From Vulcanimicrobiota bacterium (lineage in GTDB: Bacteria > Vulcanimicrobiota > Xenobia > Xenobiales > Xenobiaceae), in NCBI GenBank assembly GCA_944322965.1, contig CALUQR010000004.1, forward strand, positions 124,001-188,000: 64,000 nucleotides of DNA. The letters run 5' to 3'. Of the stretch, positions 8,903-18,700 are shown one piece after another (position 1 is the first letter of the stretch; every line of letters starts with the position of its first letter). The position numbers were made by a program, and so were the translations under genes. The notes under the pieces are model-generated. The model worked only from the letters and a program-made list of their open reading frames with translations. It ran no database searches and was not told the origin of the DNA.

Positions 8903-9204
8903 AATTCGGAATGCTTAATGCGTAATTCGGAATTAAGTGGCTCTTGTTAATGGCTTAGCAAATCCGAGAATAGCTAAACCTATGAAAGAATCGCTGGAGA
9001 CTTCGCCCCCATCGCGGCGCGTGCTGCGCACTCCAAGACGATTCTCACCCTAGTTAAGTGCCCCTCGGAACCCGCCAGCAACTAAGTCCTTGCCACCTTG
9101 CCTTTCTCCACTGCCGAAATAAAAGTTAAAGCCATACCCTCTCCCCTGCGGTAACCTTAATTCCTCACTAACCCAATTACGAATTCCTAATTCCGAATTG
9201 CCCC
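8903..9204. repeat. MITE-like repeat, copy 1
   Basis: A non-coding element of about 300 bp, clearly homologous to the copy at 10864-11110. Shared blocks include CTTGTTAATGGCTT, ATCCGAGAATAGCT and GCCAGCAACTNAGTCCTTGCC. Both ends carry short AATTCGGAATT/AATTCCGAATT-type motifs in inverted orientation, like degenerate terminal inverted repeats. It has no coding capacity. Its right end abuts the truncated methyltransferase, replacing the 5' half of that gene. Confidence 0.75.
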
Positions 9205-10860
9205 TCCCCCCGCCTGCGGCTCAGGTAACTTCCTGACCGAAACTTACCTCTGCCTGCGCCGCTTGGAGAATGAGGTCCTAAAACTCCTCCAAGGAGGCTC
9301 CATCTCCTTTGGCGGCGAGGGCTTTAACCCCATCCAAGTCTCTATAGGACAGTTCTACGGTATCGAAATTAACGACTTTGCGGTCACCGTAGCCAAGACG
9401 GCCCTCTGGATAGCCGAAAGCCAAATGATGCGGGAGACGGAAGACGTAGTCCATATGGACTTAGACTTCCTCCCCTCAAAGTCTTACGCCCATATCGTCT
9501 GGGGCGACGCCCTCCAATTAGATTGGGCAGAGGTTGTTCCCCCCCCCGTAATAACTTAAAATATATAATTGGCAATCCACCTTTTAGGGGCCACTGGCTG
9601 CAGACGCCCGCCCAAAAGGAGGCTCTGCGCCGCATCTACGTAGACGGAAAGGGGAAGCCCTACAAAGGGGTGGGCATGCTCGACTATATAGTCGGTTGGT
9701 ACTTTAAAGCCGCCCAATTTATGGCCGGGACCTCCATCCGGGCCGCCTTAGTAGCTACTAACTCTATTACTCAAGGAGAGCAGGTAGCCTATTTCTGGGA
9801 GCCGCTCTTTAAGCGTTTGGGGATCCATATTGATTTCGCCCACCGCACCTTCCGCTGGGATAGTGAAGCTACCCTTAAAGCCCAAGTCCACGTAGTAATT
9901 ATTGGCTTTAGTTGCGCCCCCAACCCTAAGCCCCGCCTGCTCTTCTATTCCGACCAGGCCCATCAGGTCCAAAATATTACCCCCTACCTCCTCGACACCC
10001 CCACCATCTTTATTAAGAGCCGCCCCCGAGCCCTCTGTAAAGTGCCACCTATGGTAGCTGGAAATAAGCCAACAGATGGAGGAGCATTCTTTCTTACTCC
10101 CTCCGAACGAGAGGAAGTCTTACAGCGCGAGCCCCAAATAGAACCATTTATACGCCCCGTCATGGGTTCCCAGGAATTTATTTACGGCGAAAGACGCTAC
10201 TGCCTCTGGTTGACTGAAGCGACACCCCAGGATATTCGCTCCTCCCCCTTCCTCAGAGAGCGAGTCGAGAGGGTGCGCCAATTCCGCTTAGCTAGCGTCA
10301 ATAAAGCGACTAGAAATGATGCTCAAACACCCCACTTATTTCAACAGATCCATCATAAAGAGTGTCCCTATATCCTAGTACCCAGCGTCTCCTCGGATCG
10401 CCGTGCTTACATACCTCTAGGCTTCGTCCCCGCCGAGGTCATCTCCACTAATCTCAACCTGATGGTACCCGGAGCCACCCTCTACCATTTCGCCGTCCTC
10501 ACCTCCAACGTCCATATGGCCTGGATGCGGGCCGTCTGTGGACGGTTAGGCGTCGGATACCGTTATTCTAAAGACGTAGTCTACAATAACTTTGTCTGGC
10601 CAGAAGTGAATGAAGAGACGCGCCAAAAGATCGCCCGCTGCGGACAGCGGATCCTCGAAGTGCGCAGCCATTACCCCCAAAGTTCCCTAGCCGACCTCTA
10701 CGATCCGGCTACCATGCCCCCCGACCTGCGCCGCGCCCACCAAGAAAACGACCGCGCCGTAATGGAAGCCTACGGACTACCCATCAAAACCACCACCGAA
10801 GCCGCCTGCGTCTCCTTCCTTTTTTTAGAATTTCGGAGGTACATAACGGAAGAGACTTAA
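9191..10860 (+). pseudogene. 5'-truncated, frameshifted MmeI-like DNA methyltransferase
   Basis: Remnant of a type IIG/IIL (MmeI/YeeA-like) DNA adenine methyltransferase. The first reading frame (about 9191-9559) holds SAM motif I, PACGSGNFLTETYL at about 9209-9250, and YGIEINDFAV, but no start codon precedes motif I; the expected N-terminal nuclease and helical domains (several hundred residues) are missing. The second frame (from about 9548 to 10860) carries catalytic motif IV NPPF and a target-recognition/C-terminal region ending KTTTEAACV, as in intact relatives. The frames meet at a run of nine C. Reading through would need a one-base change there. As it stands the gene is probably non-functional. 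Confidence 0.82.
9539..9547 (+). repeat. Poly-C tract at the methyltransferase frameshift
   Basis: Nine consecutive C residues lie exactly where the two methyltransferase frames join, between motif I and motif IV. Such tracts can slip during replication or be miscounted in sequencing. Confidence 0.9.
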
Positions 10861-10863
10861 GTC

Positions 10864-11110
10864 AATGCGGAATGCGTAATTCGTAATTCGGAATTAGGCG
10901 GTTCTTGTTAATGGCTTGGCGGATCCGAGAATAGCTGAGCATACGGAAGAATCGCAGGAAGCTTCCTGCCTTCCGAACCTGCCAGCAACTGAGTCCTTGC
11001 CTTCTCGCCCCTCACCCACCGCTGAAACACAAGTTAGAGCCATTCACTCCCATCCAGCCGCGTCACCCCAATTACGCATTACGCACTCCGAATTACGCAT
11101 TGCCGCCTCC
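10864..11110. repeat. MITE-like repeat, copy 2
   Basis: A diverged, shorter copy of the element at 8903-9204, in the same orientation. The left end has CGGAATGCGTAATTCG; the right end has CAATTACGCATTACGCA, its approximate inverse. Together the two copies bracket the methyltransferase remnant. Confidence 0.72.
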
Positions 11111-11125
11111 AGGCGGCTATCCGCA

Positions 11126-12118
11126 TTACGCATTGCCGCCTTTATGTTGCCGCCGTCCCGGCGGCAACATAAAGGCGACTAAGCTCGCCAAAGCCCAGTA
11201 GGGGTGGGCTAAGACTAAGTTTTCCGCGTAGATGGCGATAATTCCTAAAGAGATCAATCCTACCCCATACCAGCGTAGGGGGGTGACCCGCTCTTTAAAG
11301 AAGAGCCAGCCTACGAGGAGTACGATAACGTAGCCTACGCTCAGGAGTGGGTAGAGCAGGCTGAGGGGCGCCTTGGTGAGGAGGGCCAGCCAAAAGATGG
11401 TGGAGAGGACGTAAGCGGCCAATCCGGCGCAGATGGGAGGGCAGAGTAGGAGCCTTACTATCTGCTCTAGAGCTCGCCCCGCTCGGGTCAGAGGGGGTAG
11501 GTCTAGGCCTTGGAGCAGCTGGCCTATGGTGTGGATCCGCTCTTTATTGAGGGGGCGGCTCATCCCCGCTTTGAGGAGGAACTGGCCTACCAATCCCAGG
11601 ATAATAGCCGCCGCTATGAGGGCTAAGGGGCGCTGGGGGCTACTGAGGGCGCCGGGGGGCGCCCCTTGGGCTGCCCAGAGTACGATTAGAGCGCCCAAAG
11701 TCAACCCGCCTATCCAAAGGTAACGGCCTCGAGGTAGGAGCTGGGGGGCGTACATAGCTAGGAGTCCCAGGCCGATAAGTCCCACCCCCACCCAGCGCAA
11801 GGGGGTGACCGTCTCCCCAAAGCCCCACTTCCCTACTAGGAGTACGGCCACGTAACCTAAGCTAATGGAGGGGTAGGCTAGACTCAAGTCCACCTTACTG
11901 AGGATAGCTAGCCAACAGAGGGCGGAGAGGGCGTAAGTGGCTAAGCCGGCCAAGATCCAGGGCTGCCAGAGGGTCTCTAAGAGCGAGCCTAAGGCGCTCC
12001 AGGAGAGGGCTAAACTCTGTCCCTCCATCCCCGCTTTAAAAAAGTACTGTCCTAAGACGCTTAAGAAGATAAAGCTTCCCAATAATCCCCAGGGTTTTGC
12101 GGCTCGTTCTTGGCTCAT
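11126..12118 (-). CDS. Two-unit DMT/SMR-like membrane transporter
   Basis: A 330-residue integral membrane protein made of two homologous halves, about residues 8-115 and 145-305. Each has four hydrophobic helices and the same pattern: LGQYFFKAGM / VGQFLLKAGM near the start and SLGYVAVLLVG / SVGYVIVLLVG, then TPLRWxGVGLIxLG, near the end. This is a tandem fusion of small DMT units like ArnE/ArnF or EamA; the substrate is unknown. The last ~15 residues (MLPPGRRQHKGG) are encoded by the inverted repeat at 11137-11177, so the original C-terminus was probably replaced by repeat DNA. The start is the ATG at 12118; an earlier TTG has no ribosome-binding site. Confidence 0.8.
   Translation of the reverse strand: MSQERAAKPWGLLGSFIFLSVLGQYFFKAGMEGQSLALSWSALGSLLETLWQPWILAGLATYALSALCWLAILSKVDLSLAYPSISLGYVAVLLVGKWGFGETVTPLRWVGVGLIGLGLLAMYAPQLLPRGRYLWIGGLTLGALIVLWAAQGAPPGALSSPQRPLALIAAAIILGLVGQFLLKAGMSRPLNKERIHTIGQLLQGLDLPPLTRAGRALEQIVRLLLCPPICAGLAAYVLSTIFWLALLTKAPLSLLYPLLSVGYVIVLLVGWLFFKERVTPLRWYGVGLISLGIIAIYAENLVLAHPYWALASLVAFMLPPGRRQHKGGNA
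11137..11177. repeat. Perfect 19-bp inverted repeat with a 3-nt loop
   Basis: CGCCTTTATGTTGCCGCCG (11137-11155), loop TCC, then its exact complement to 11177. It has no T-tract on either side. It overlaps the 3' end of the DMT transporter gene and follows the MITE-like copy, so it may be part of that mobile DNA. Confidence 0.85.
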
Positions 12119-12280
12119 GGCAGGGAGCAAGTTCTCTAGAACTGGGAGCTCGCCTTTTATAGCTGGCAAGTCAATCTTAATCCCCCTAGAGTAGGTTTTA
12201 CTTGAAATAGTAGTGAATTTCTCCCTCGATCTTAGGTCGCTCTATTAGCAGAGGCGACCTTTAAGGAGATGTAGAGAGCT

Positions 12281-12658
12281 ATGATGAAATTCCTCAACGC
12301 CCTGACGGGCAGCGCTTCGGAGATAGACGTTCAGGAAGTAACGGCGGAGCACTCCAAATTACTGGCCGAGGGCGAGCGTTTCGAGCGCGCCTACAAACTG
12401 ATCCGCGATCTGATTCTCTTTACCAATAAGCGCTTAATTAGGATCGATATTCAGGGTCTGAGCGGCAAGAAGGCGGAGTATCTCTCCGTCCCTTATCAGA
12501 AGATCGCCTACTTTAGCGTCACTACGGCGGGCACTATAGATGTCGACGCCGAGTTGCGCTTAGGCATCGCCGGCGGCGGTGGGATGGAGTTGCGCTTTGG
12601 CAGGGATATCGACATCTTTAAGGTCCAGGCCATCTTAGCCGCCTACGTCATGAATTAG
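12281..12658 (+). CDS. Bacterial PH-domain protein
   Basis: A 125-residue protein spanning a single bacterial pleckstrin-homology-like domain (YvbH/bPH type): FTNKRLIRIDIQGLSGKK, YLSVPYQKIAYFSV and the C-terminal helix FKVQAILAAYVM are the landmarks. It is predicted to be soluble with no signal peptide; function unknown. AAGGAG lies about 17 nt upstream of the first ATG and slightly further from the second in-frame ATG. It converges with the antiporter gene 12 bp away. Confidence 0.82.
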   Translation: MMKFLNALTGSASEIDVQEVTAEHSKLLAEGERFERAYKLIRDLILFTNKRLIRIDIQGLSGKKAEYLSVPYQKIAYFSVTTAGTIDVDAELRLGIAGGGGMELRFGRDIDIFKVQAILAAYVMN

Positions 12659-12670
12659 TCCTTCCGCCCC

Positions 12671-14272
12671 TCAGCGGGGGGCTTGGGAGAGGACGAGGAG
12701 ATCTCCTTCCTGGAGGACGGTCAAGCCGTTAGGGATGGAGGTCTCCTCTTGGCGTTTGAGGACCAAGGCCAACTTTTGCGGTCCCAATTTGATCTGGGAG
12801 AGCGAGCGGCCGATCCAGGGGTGTCCCGCCTCTAAATGGATCTCCCGCAGGCAGAGCCCCAGATCTTCTTCAGGAGCTAAGGCGCTGAGAATGAGGGCGT
12901 CGCCGGGCAGGATAGTCGTCTGGCCGTCGGGGATGATCCGCTCTCCCTGGCGCAAGATCATGACGATTAAGAGGCCGGGCAGGGCGGGCAGCTCCTTAAG
13001 TTGACGCTGGGCCCAGGGATGGTCGGGGCGGATCTGCAGTTCAATAAAGTCTACGGGCGCCTCTTCGGAGTAGTCGCTAAAGGTTTTGAGGACGTTAGCT
13101 TGGGCGTCGATCATCCCTAAGCGGCGGGCCAGAGGGGCTAAGAGGCTCCCTTGGAGTCCCAAAGAGCAGAGCACGATCACCATGACGATATGGAAGATAT
13201 CCTTCTGCATGTAGGCCGGACTGACCATGGCCATGGTGGCGAAGACGATAGAGGCCGCGCCCCGCAAGCCGGCGGCCGAGACTAAGATCTTCTGGCCCCA
13301 GGAGGAACGGCAGGGCGCCAAGAGGAGGACGACCGTTAAGGGTCGAGCGATTATAGTTAAGAAGATAGTAATGGCCAGGGCCGGCCCTAAGATTTCGGGC
13401 ATCCGGGAGGGCGTAGCTAAGAGCCCTAAGAGGAAGAAGATGAGCATCTGCATGAGCCCGGTGAGGCCGTCGAAGAAGTGGACCAACTCTCTCTTTTTGG
13501 CCCAGTTGGCGTTACCCAGGATAATCCCCGCCAGATAGACGCTCAAGTAGCCATTCCCCCCTAAGAGCGAGGAGAGGGCGTAAATGGCCACGGCCAAAGC
13601 GAAGACTAACATCGCTCTGGACCCCGACTCTTGCCCTTTCCAACCTTCTAGGAGGCGCCGGCCTATTAAGGCGGGCCCGATTCCCACTACTACGCCCCAC
13701 CCTAGCTGGGCTAGAACTAATTCTACGAGCTGCCCTGAACCGAATTGGCCGCTCATAATCCCCAAGATGATGACGGTCAACATATAAGAGCAAGGGTCGT
13801 TACTCCCGCTCTCTACCTCTAAGAGGGAGGCCGTATTCTCTCTTAAGTCTAAGCGTTTAGAGCGCAAGATAGCGAAGACGGAGGCGGCGTCGGTAGAGCT
13901 AATGACCGACCCTAAGAGCATACTATCCCAGAAGGCGATCTTTAGGACGTAATGGCAAAAGAGCCCGACTAGCAGAGCGGTCAGGATTACTCCCAAGGTG
14001 GAGAGGATTACGGCCCGGCCCACGATAGGCCTAGCTTGGCGCCAGCTCGTTCCAAAGCCGCCATAAAACATAATAAAGATGAGGGCTACGGTACAAACGC
14101 TCTCGGAGAGGGCGTAATCTTCGAAGGGGATATGGAAGAGCCCATCGCAGCCAAAGAGCATTCCCAGTAAGAGGAAGGCTAAGAGGGTGGGAAATCCCAA
14201 TTTGGCGGAGATCTTAGTGAGGGCTAAACAGAGGAAGATTACGGCGGCGCCAGCTAGTAAAAGGAGGTTCAT
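12671..14272 (-). CDS. nhaP2: K+/H+ (or Na+/H+) antiporter, NhaP2 type
   Basis: A 533-residue CPA1-family antiporter. About twelve transmembrane segments fill residues 1-390, with the ion-binding motif SSTDAASVF and ESGSNDP (the paired acidic residue) in the core. Two RCK_C/TrkA_C-like regulatory segments follow (about 415-470 and 480-533, IPDGQTTILPGDALI and IPNGLTVLQEGDLLV). This layout matches NhaP2/CvrA, which exchanges K+ for protons. The ATG opens toward the GDH-like gene on the other strand. Confidence 0.88.
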   Translation of the reverse strand: MNLLLLAGAAVIFLCLALTKISAKLGFPTLLAFLLLGMLFGCDGLFHIPFEDYALSESVCTVALIFIMFYGGFGTSWRQARPIVGRAVILSTLGVILTALLVGLFCHYVLKIAFWDSMLLGSVISSTDAASVFAILRSKRLDLRENTASLLEVESGSNDPCSYMLTVIILGIMSGQFGSGQLVELVLAQLGWGVVVGIGPALIGRRLLEGWKGQESGSRAMLVFALAVAIYALSSLLGGNGYLSVYLAGIILGNANWAKKRELVHFFDGLTGLMQMLIFFLLGLLATPSRMPEILGPALAITIFLTIIARPLTVVLLLAPCRSSWGQKILVSAAGLRGAASIVFATMAMVSPAYMQKDIFHIVMVIVLCSLGLQGSLLAPLARRLGMIDAQANVLKTFSDYSEEAPVDFIELQIRPDHPWAQRQLKELPALPGLLIVMILRQGERIIPDGQTTILPGDALILSALAPEEDLGLCLREIHLEAGHPWIGRSLSQIKLGPQKLALVLKRQEETSIPNGLTVLQEGDLLVLSQAPR

Positions 14273-14435
14273 CTCCGCCTTCTTTTAGTTATTCCTTAGA
14301 GTTCCTCTAATGTTTTGGGGCCCTTTAGAGATGAGCCGGGAGGCTAGACTCAACTTTCTTGGGAGCTGGGAGGGAGGGAGCAACTTAAGGAGCGAAAGGG
14401 AGAGGCTTAAGGTCAAATTAGGGAGGAAGCTGCCG

Positions 14436-15788
14436 ATGGCTTTGCGGATGACGATGCTCGATGTAATTATGGGTCAAGTAGCGGTGCGCAACCCGGGGGA
14501 GCCAGAATTCTTGCAAGCGGTGCGCGAGGTCTTCTCTTCGGTAGTGCCCGTAGTAGAGGCCAATCCGGTCTATAGGCGCATGAAGATCTTAGAGCGTTTA
14601 GTAGAGCCGGAGCGGGTCCTCATCTTCCGCGTCCCCTGGGTGGACGATCTGGGCAACGTCCAAGTTAACCGCGGTTATCGCGTAGAGATGGGCGGGGTGA
14701 CGGGCCCCTTCCAGGGCGGCTTGCGCTTCCATCCCAGCGTCAATTTGAGCATTATGAAATTTTTGGCCTTCGAGCAGCTCTTCCGCAACTCGCTCACCTG
14801 CCTGCCCCTGGGCGGGGCTAAGGGCGGGGCCGATTTCGATCCTAAAGGCAAATCGGATATGGAGGTTATGCGTTTCTGCCAATCCTTTATGAGCGAGCTC
14901 TATCGCCATTTGGGTCCCAGCTTAGACGTAGTAACTAGCGGCTTAGGGGTCAGCGGTCGCGAGATAGGCTATCTCTTTGGGATGTACCGCAAGCTCTCCG
15001 GCCAATTTTCGGGGGCCATCACCAATAAAGGTTTGGGTTGGGGCGGCTCTATGTTGCGTCCTGAAGCTACGGGGTTGGGGATCATCTACTTTGTGGAAGA
15101 GATGCTCAAGCGCCAGGGCCAAACCTGGGAGGGCAAGGTCTTAACTATCTCCGGCTCGGGCAACGTGGCCCAATTTGCGGCCCAGAAGGCTATCGCCATG
15201 GGGGCTAAGGTAGTCACGATGTCCGACTCTTCGGGGATGATCTACGATCCCCAAGGGATCAATAGCGAGAAGTTGGCCTGGATTATGGAACTCAAAAATA
15301 AGCGGCGGGGTCGCATCGCAGAGTACGCCCGCCACTTTGAGGGGGTAGAGTATCAAGAGGGGCGCTCCCCCTGGCATATCCCCTGCCAGATCGCCATTCC
15401 GGCGGCCACTCAGAACGAGATCTTTTTAGAAGACGCCCGCCAGCTCATCGCCAACGGGGTGCAATTGGTGGCCGAGGCGGCCGATATGCCCTGTATGCCG
15501 GAGGCGGTAGCCGAGTTCCAGCGGGCGGGGGTGGTCTTTGGCCCTTCCAAGGCGGTCAACGCGGGCGGAGTGGTGACTTCCGGGTTAGAGATGTCCCAGA
15601 ACGCCACCCACGCCAATTGGAGCCGCGAAGAGATCGAGCAGCGCCTGCGCAAGATTATGGCCTATATCCACGCCGCTTGCGTCCACTACGGGCGCCAGGC
15701 GGACGGGACGATCAATTACGTCCACGGCGCTAATGTAGCGGGCTTCGTCAAGGTGGCCGACGCTATGGTCGACCAGGGCGTCGTCTAA
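14436..15788 (+). CDS. Glutamate dehydrogenase homologue with altered active site
   Basis: A 450-residue protein that aligns without gaps over the core of bacterial NADP-type glutamate dehydrogenases (GGLRFHPSVNLSI, GGAKGGADFDPKGKSD, SGSGNVAQFAAQKA, AVNAGGVVTSGLEMSQN). By position against Clostridium symbiosum GDH, only Lys125 (here K129) of the four classic active-site residues is kept. Lys89 is Q93, Lys113 is R117, and catalytic Asp165 is G169 (usual PAGDIG reads TSGLG). The fold and dinucleotide site look intact, but normal GDH activity is doubtful. The start at 14436 is chosen for GGGAGG 9 nt upstream and for family length. A PEP-binding regulator gene begins 4 bp after the stop. Confidence 0.85.
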   Translation: MALRMTMLDVIMGQVAVRNPGEPEFLQAVREVFSSVVPVVEANPVYRRMKILERLVEPERVLIFRVPWVDDLGNVQVNRGYRVEMGGVTGPFQGGLRFHPSVNLSIMKFLAFEQLFRNSLTCLPLGGAKGGADFDPKGKSDMEVMRFCQSFMSELYRHLGPSLDVVTSGLGVSGREIGYLFGMYRKLSGQFSGAITNKGLGWGGSMLRPEATGLGIIYFVEEMLKRQGQTWEGKVLTISGSGNVAQFAAQKAIAMGAKVVTMSDSSGMIYDPQGINSEKLAWIMELKNKRRGRIAEYARHFEGVEYQEGRSPWHIPCQIAIPAATQNEIFLEDARQLIANGVQLVAEAADMPCMPEAVAEFQRAGVVFGPSKAVNAGGVVTSGLEMSQNATHANWSREEIEQRLRKIMAYIHAACVHYGRQADGTINYVHGANVAGFVKVADAMVDQGVV

Positions 15789-15791
15789 AAA

Positions 15792-18700
15792 GTGACCGTC
15801 CACTCCCTCCATAAGTTTTACGAGCTCTCCCCCTACCGGGTGCGCGAGGTACTCTTCGTCTCTTCCGAATATGACGCTTTCGTCTTAGAGACGGAAGGGC
15901 AGATGGCGGAGCGCCTCTTCTTTAAGTATTCCGAATTCTATATGGTGGGCGCTCCGCGCATTAGTCACGCTACCAATGTGGAGGAGGCCCTAGAGATCTT
16001 GGCTCTTCACCGGGTCGACTTAGTCGTCTTTGTGGTGCGCCAGGGCGAGTTGGTCACCCCGGCTCTGGGCGCTAAGTTGCGCCGCCTCTATCCCAGTCTG
16101 CCCTTAGTCTTGCTCTTATTGGACGTAGCCCACTGGCGGCGCAGTCAGATCCAGCTGCTCTCCTCCTACTGGTCGGGCATCTTTCTGTGGACGGGCGAGC
16201 TCAATCTCATCGTGGCTATGTTCAATTACGTAGAGGATAGGCTCAACGTAGATAGCGACACTACGCGCACTGGGGTCCAGGTGATTATCTCCGTCGAAGA
16301 TACGGTAGCCGACTACTCCGTCTTCCTGCCCCAGCTCTACGCGGAACTTATGGAACAGAGCCGCCTCCTCTCCGGCGAAGGGGTAAACTTCGCCCAGCGC
16401 ATGTTGCGCATGTTGGCCCGCCCCAAGATCCTCTTGGCCTCTACCTACGAGGAGGCCCAAGCCCTCTTCAATAAGTATCGCCCCTACGTCTGGGCCTTAG
16501 TGAGCGACGTCCGTTTCAATTGCGCCAACCGCTCCGACCCGCAAGCGGGCTTTAAATTGGCCGAATATTGTACTAAGGCTAAACCTGAGCTAGCCGTCTT
16601 ACTCCAATCGACCGATCCCAGTAACGGCCCCAAAGCCCAGGCCCTAGGCTGGCATTTCGCCGAAAAGAGGCCCGAGGTCTTGCGCCCCGCTCTGCACAAC
16701 TTCCTGGAGGAGAGCTTGGGCTTTGGCGATTTCGTCTTCCGCCTCCCCGACCGGCGCGAAGTGGCCCGGGCCAAAGATACTTTTGAATTTGAGAAGTTAC
16801 TCAAAGTAGTCGATATCCGCTCTATCTACTACCACGCCGCCAACTGCAATTTTAGCGTCTGGTTGCGCGCCCGCCATTATTTCACCCTGGCTGAGGCTAT
16901 TGAGAAGGTGCGCGTCGAGGATTACGCCCACCCCGAAGAGCTGCGCGGGGCTCTCTTGGCTATTATTGAGCGCAACTCCCAAGCCGAGTATCAGGGCAAA
17001 GTGGCCGACTTCTCCTTGCGCTCTAGCGGCCAGACCCAACATAACTTCTTCCGCATCGGGGGCGGCTCTATTGGCGGCAAAGGGCGCAGCATCGCCTTCT
17101 TAAATTCCCGTCTGGCCCGCGAGGACTTCCTGCCCTCCCACCCCGGCTTAGAGGTGGCGATCCCCAAGACGGTCATCTTAGGGGTCGACGTCTACGACCG
17201 CTTTATGGAGCTCAACCATTTCCAGCGGCGCACCCACTTCCAGATGGAGGATGAGGCTTACTTGCGCCAGCTCTATACCCAGGCCCAACTGCCCCGAGAG
17301 ATCTTGCCAGAATTGCGCGCCGCCGCCCAACTTTTGCAAGGTCCCATCGCCGTCCGCTCTTCCAGCCTCTTAGAGGACTCCCAAAACCAGTCTTGCGCCG
17401 GCATTTACGCCACCTACGTGGTGCCCGAAATGGATAGCCGCTCGGAGCGGCGCTTTGAGCTCCTCTGCCAGGCCATCAAGTTGGTCTACATGTCGGCCGT
17501 CTCCACTAAAGCCCGCCTCTACTTTAGCCATAACCGCTCGCTGGGAGAAGAAGAGAAGATGGCCGTCATCTTACAGGAGGTGGTGGGGCGCCAACATGGA
17601 GCCTATTTCTATCCCCACATCGCCGGGGTGGCCATGTCTATAAATTACTATCCCTTGGGCCCCCAGAAGACGACGGACGGGATGGTAGCCATGGCCCTGG
17701 GGCTGGGGCGGACGGTAGCGGGCGGGGGGCGCTGTCTGCGCTTCTCTCCCAAATGGCCGCAAATTCTGCCCCACCTCTACTTCCAGGAGCGCTATTTAGA
17801 CTCGTCCCAGCGCCAATTCTACGCCTTGACCTTAGGCCAGAGCACCCCCCAAAACCCCAGCGCCTTAGTCCAACTCGATCTGGAAGAGGCGGAAAGAGCG
17901 GGGGTCTTAGAACATTTGGCCTCCGTCTGGTCCCCTGAGAGCGGCTCCTGGCGCGACTCGCTGCAATATCCCGGCCCCAGGGCCTTGACCTTCAATAATC
18001 TCTTGCGCTGGGGGGAAATCCCCTTAGCCGCCACCCTCAATCAGCTCCTCGAGCGCTGCCAGACGGCTGTAGGGTGTCCGGTAGAATTGGAATTTGCCAT
18101 CGACTGGATCCCGCCCGGCTCAGCCGATCCCGCCCATCCCCCTACCCTCTACCTCCTCCAAATTAGGCCCATGAGCGGGGTGGCCAATGGGGAGATGGTC
18201 CACGCTTGCGGCTATCCTCCAGAGGAGATCGCCATTAGCGGCGACTCCTTGGGCCACGGCATCTACGAAGAGGTCTGCGATATTCTTTACGTAGCCGACG
18301 AGAACTTGATCGGCCGCCAGACGCGAGCTCTAGCGGCCCGCATCGCCAAATTGAATCAGCAATTGATGCGCGAGGGTCGCCCTTACCTCTTGATAGGTCC
18401 GGGCCGCTGGGGTTCCCAAGATCCCCACTTAGGTATACCCGTACAGACGGGCCACATCTTGGGGGCCAGGCTCATCGTAGAGTTGCCCTATGGCGAGCGC
18501 TTTGTGGAGCCCTCCTTAGGTTCCCACTTCTTCCACGAACTGGCGGCCATGCGCATCGGCTACTTAACTTTGGGCTCTACCCCCACCCTGGAGGACTTTG
18601 AGGCCCGCTCCGGCCCCTGTATCGAGGACCACCAGACGACCTGCGCCCAGCGCTTAAGTCCCGACCTTATCGATCGCCAATGGTTAGAGAGTCTGCCAGC

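Noticed and set aside
10916-11182. Plus-strand frame of 88 codons across MITE-like copy 2
   Set aside because: It consists of repeat sequence and the inverted repeat; no ribosome-binding site or motif.
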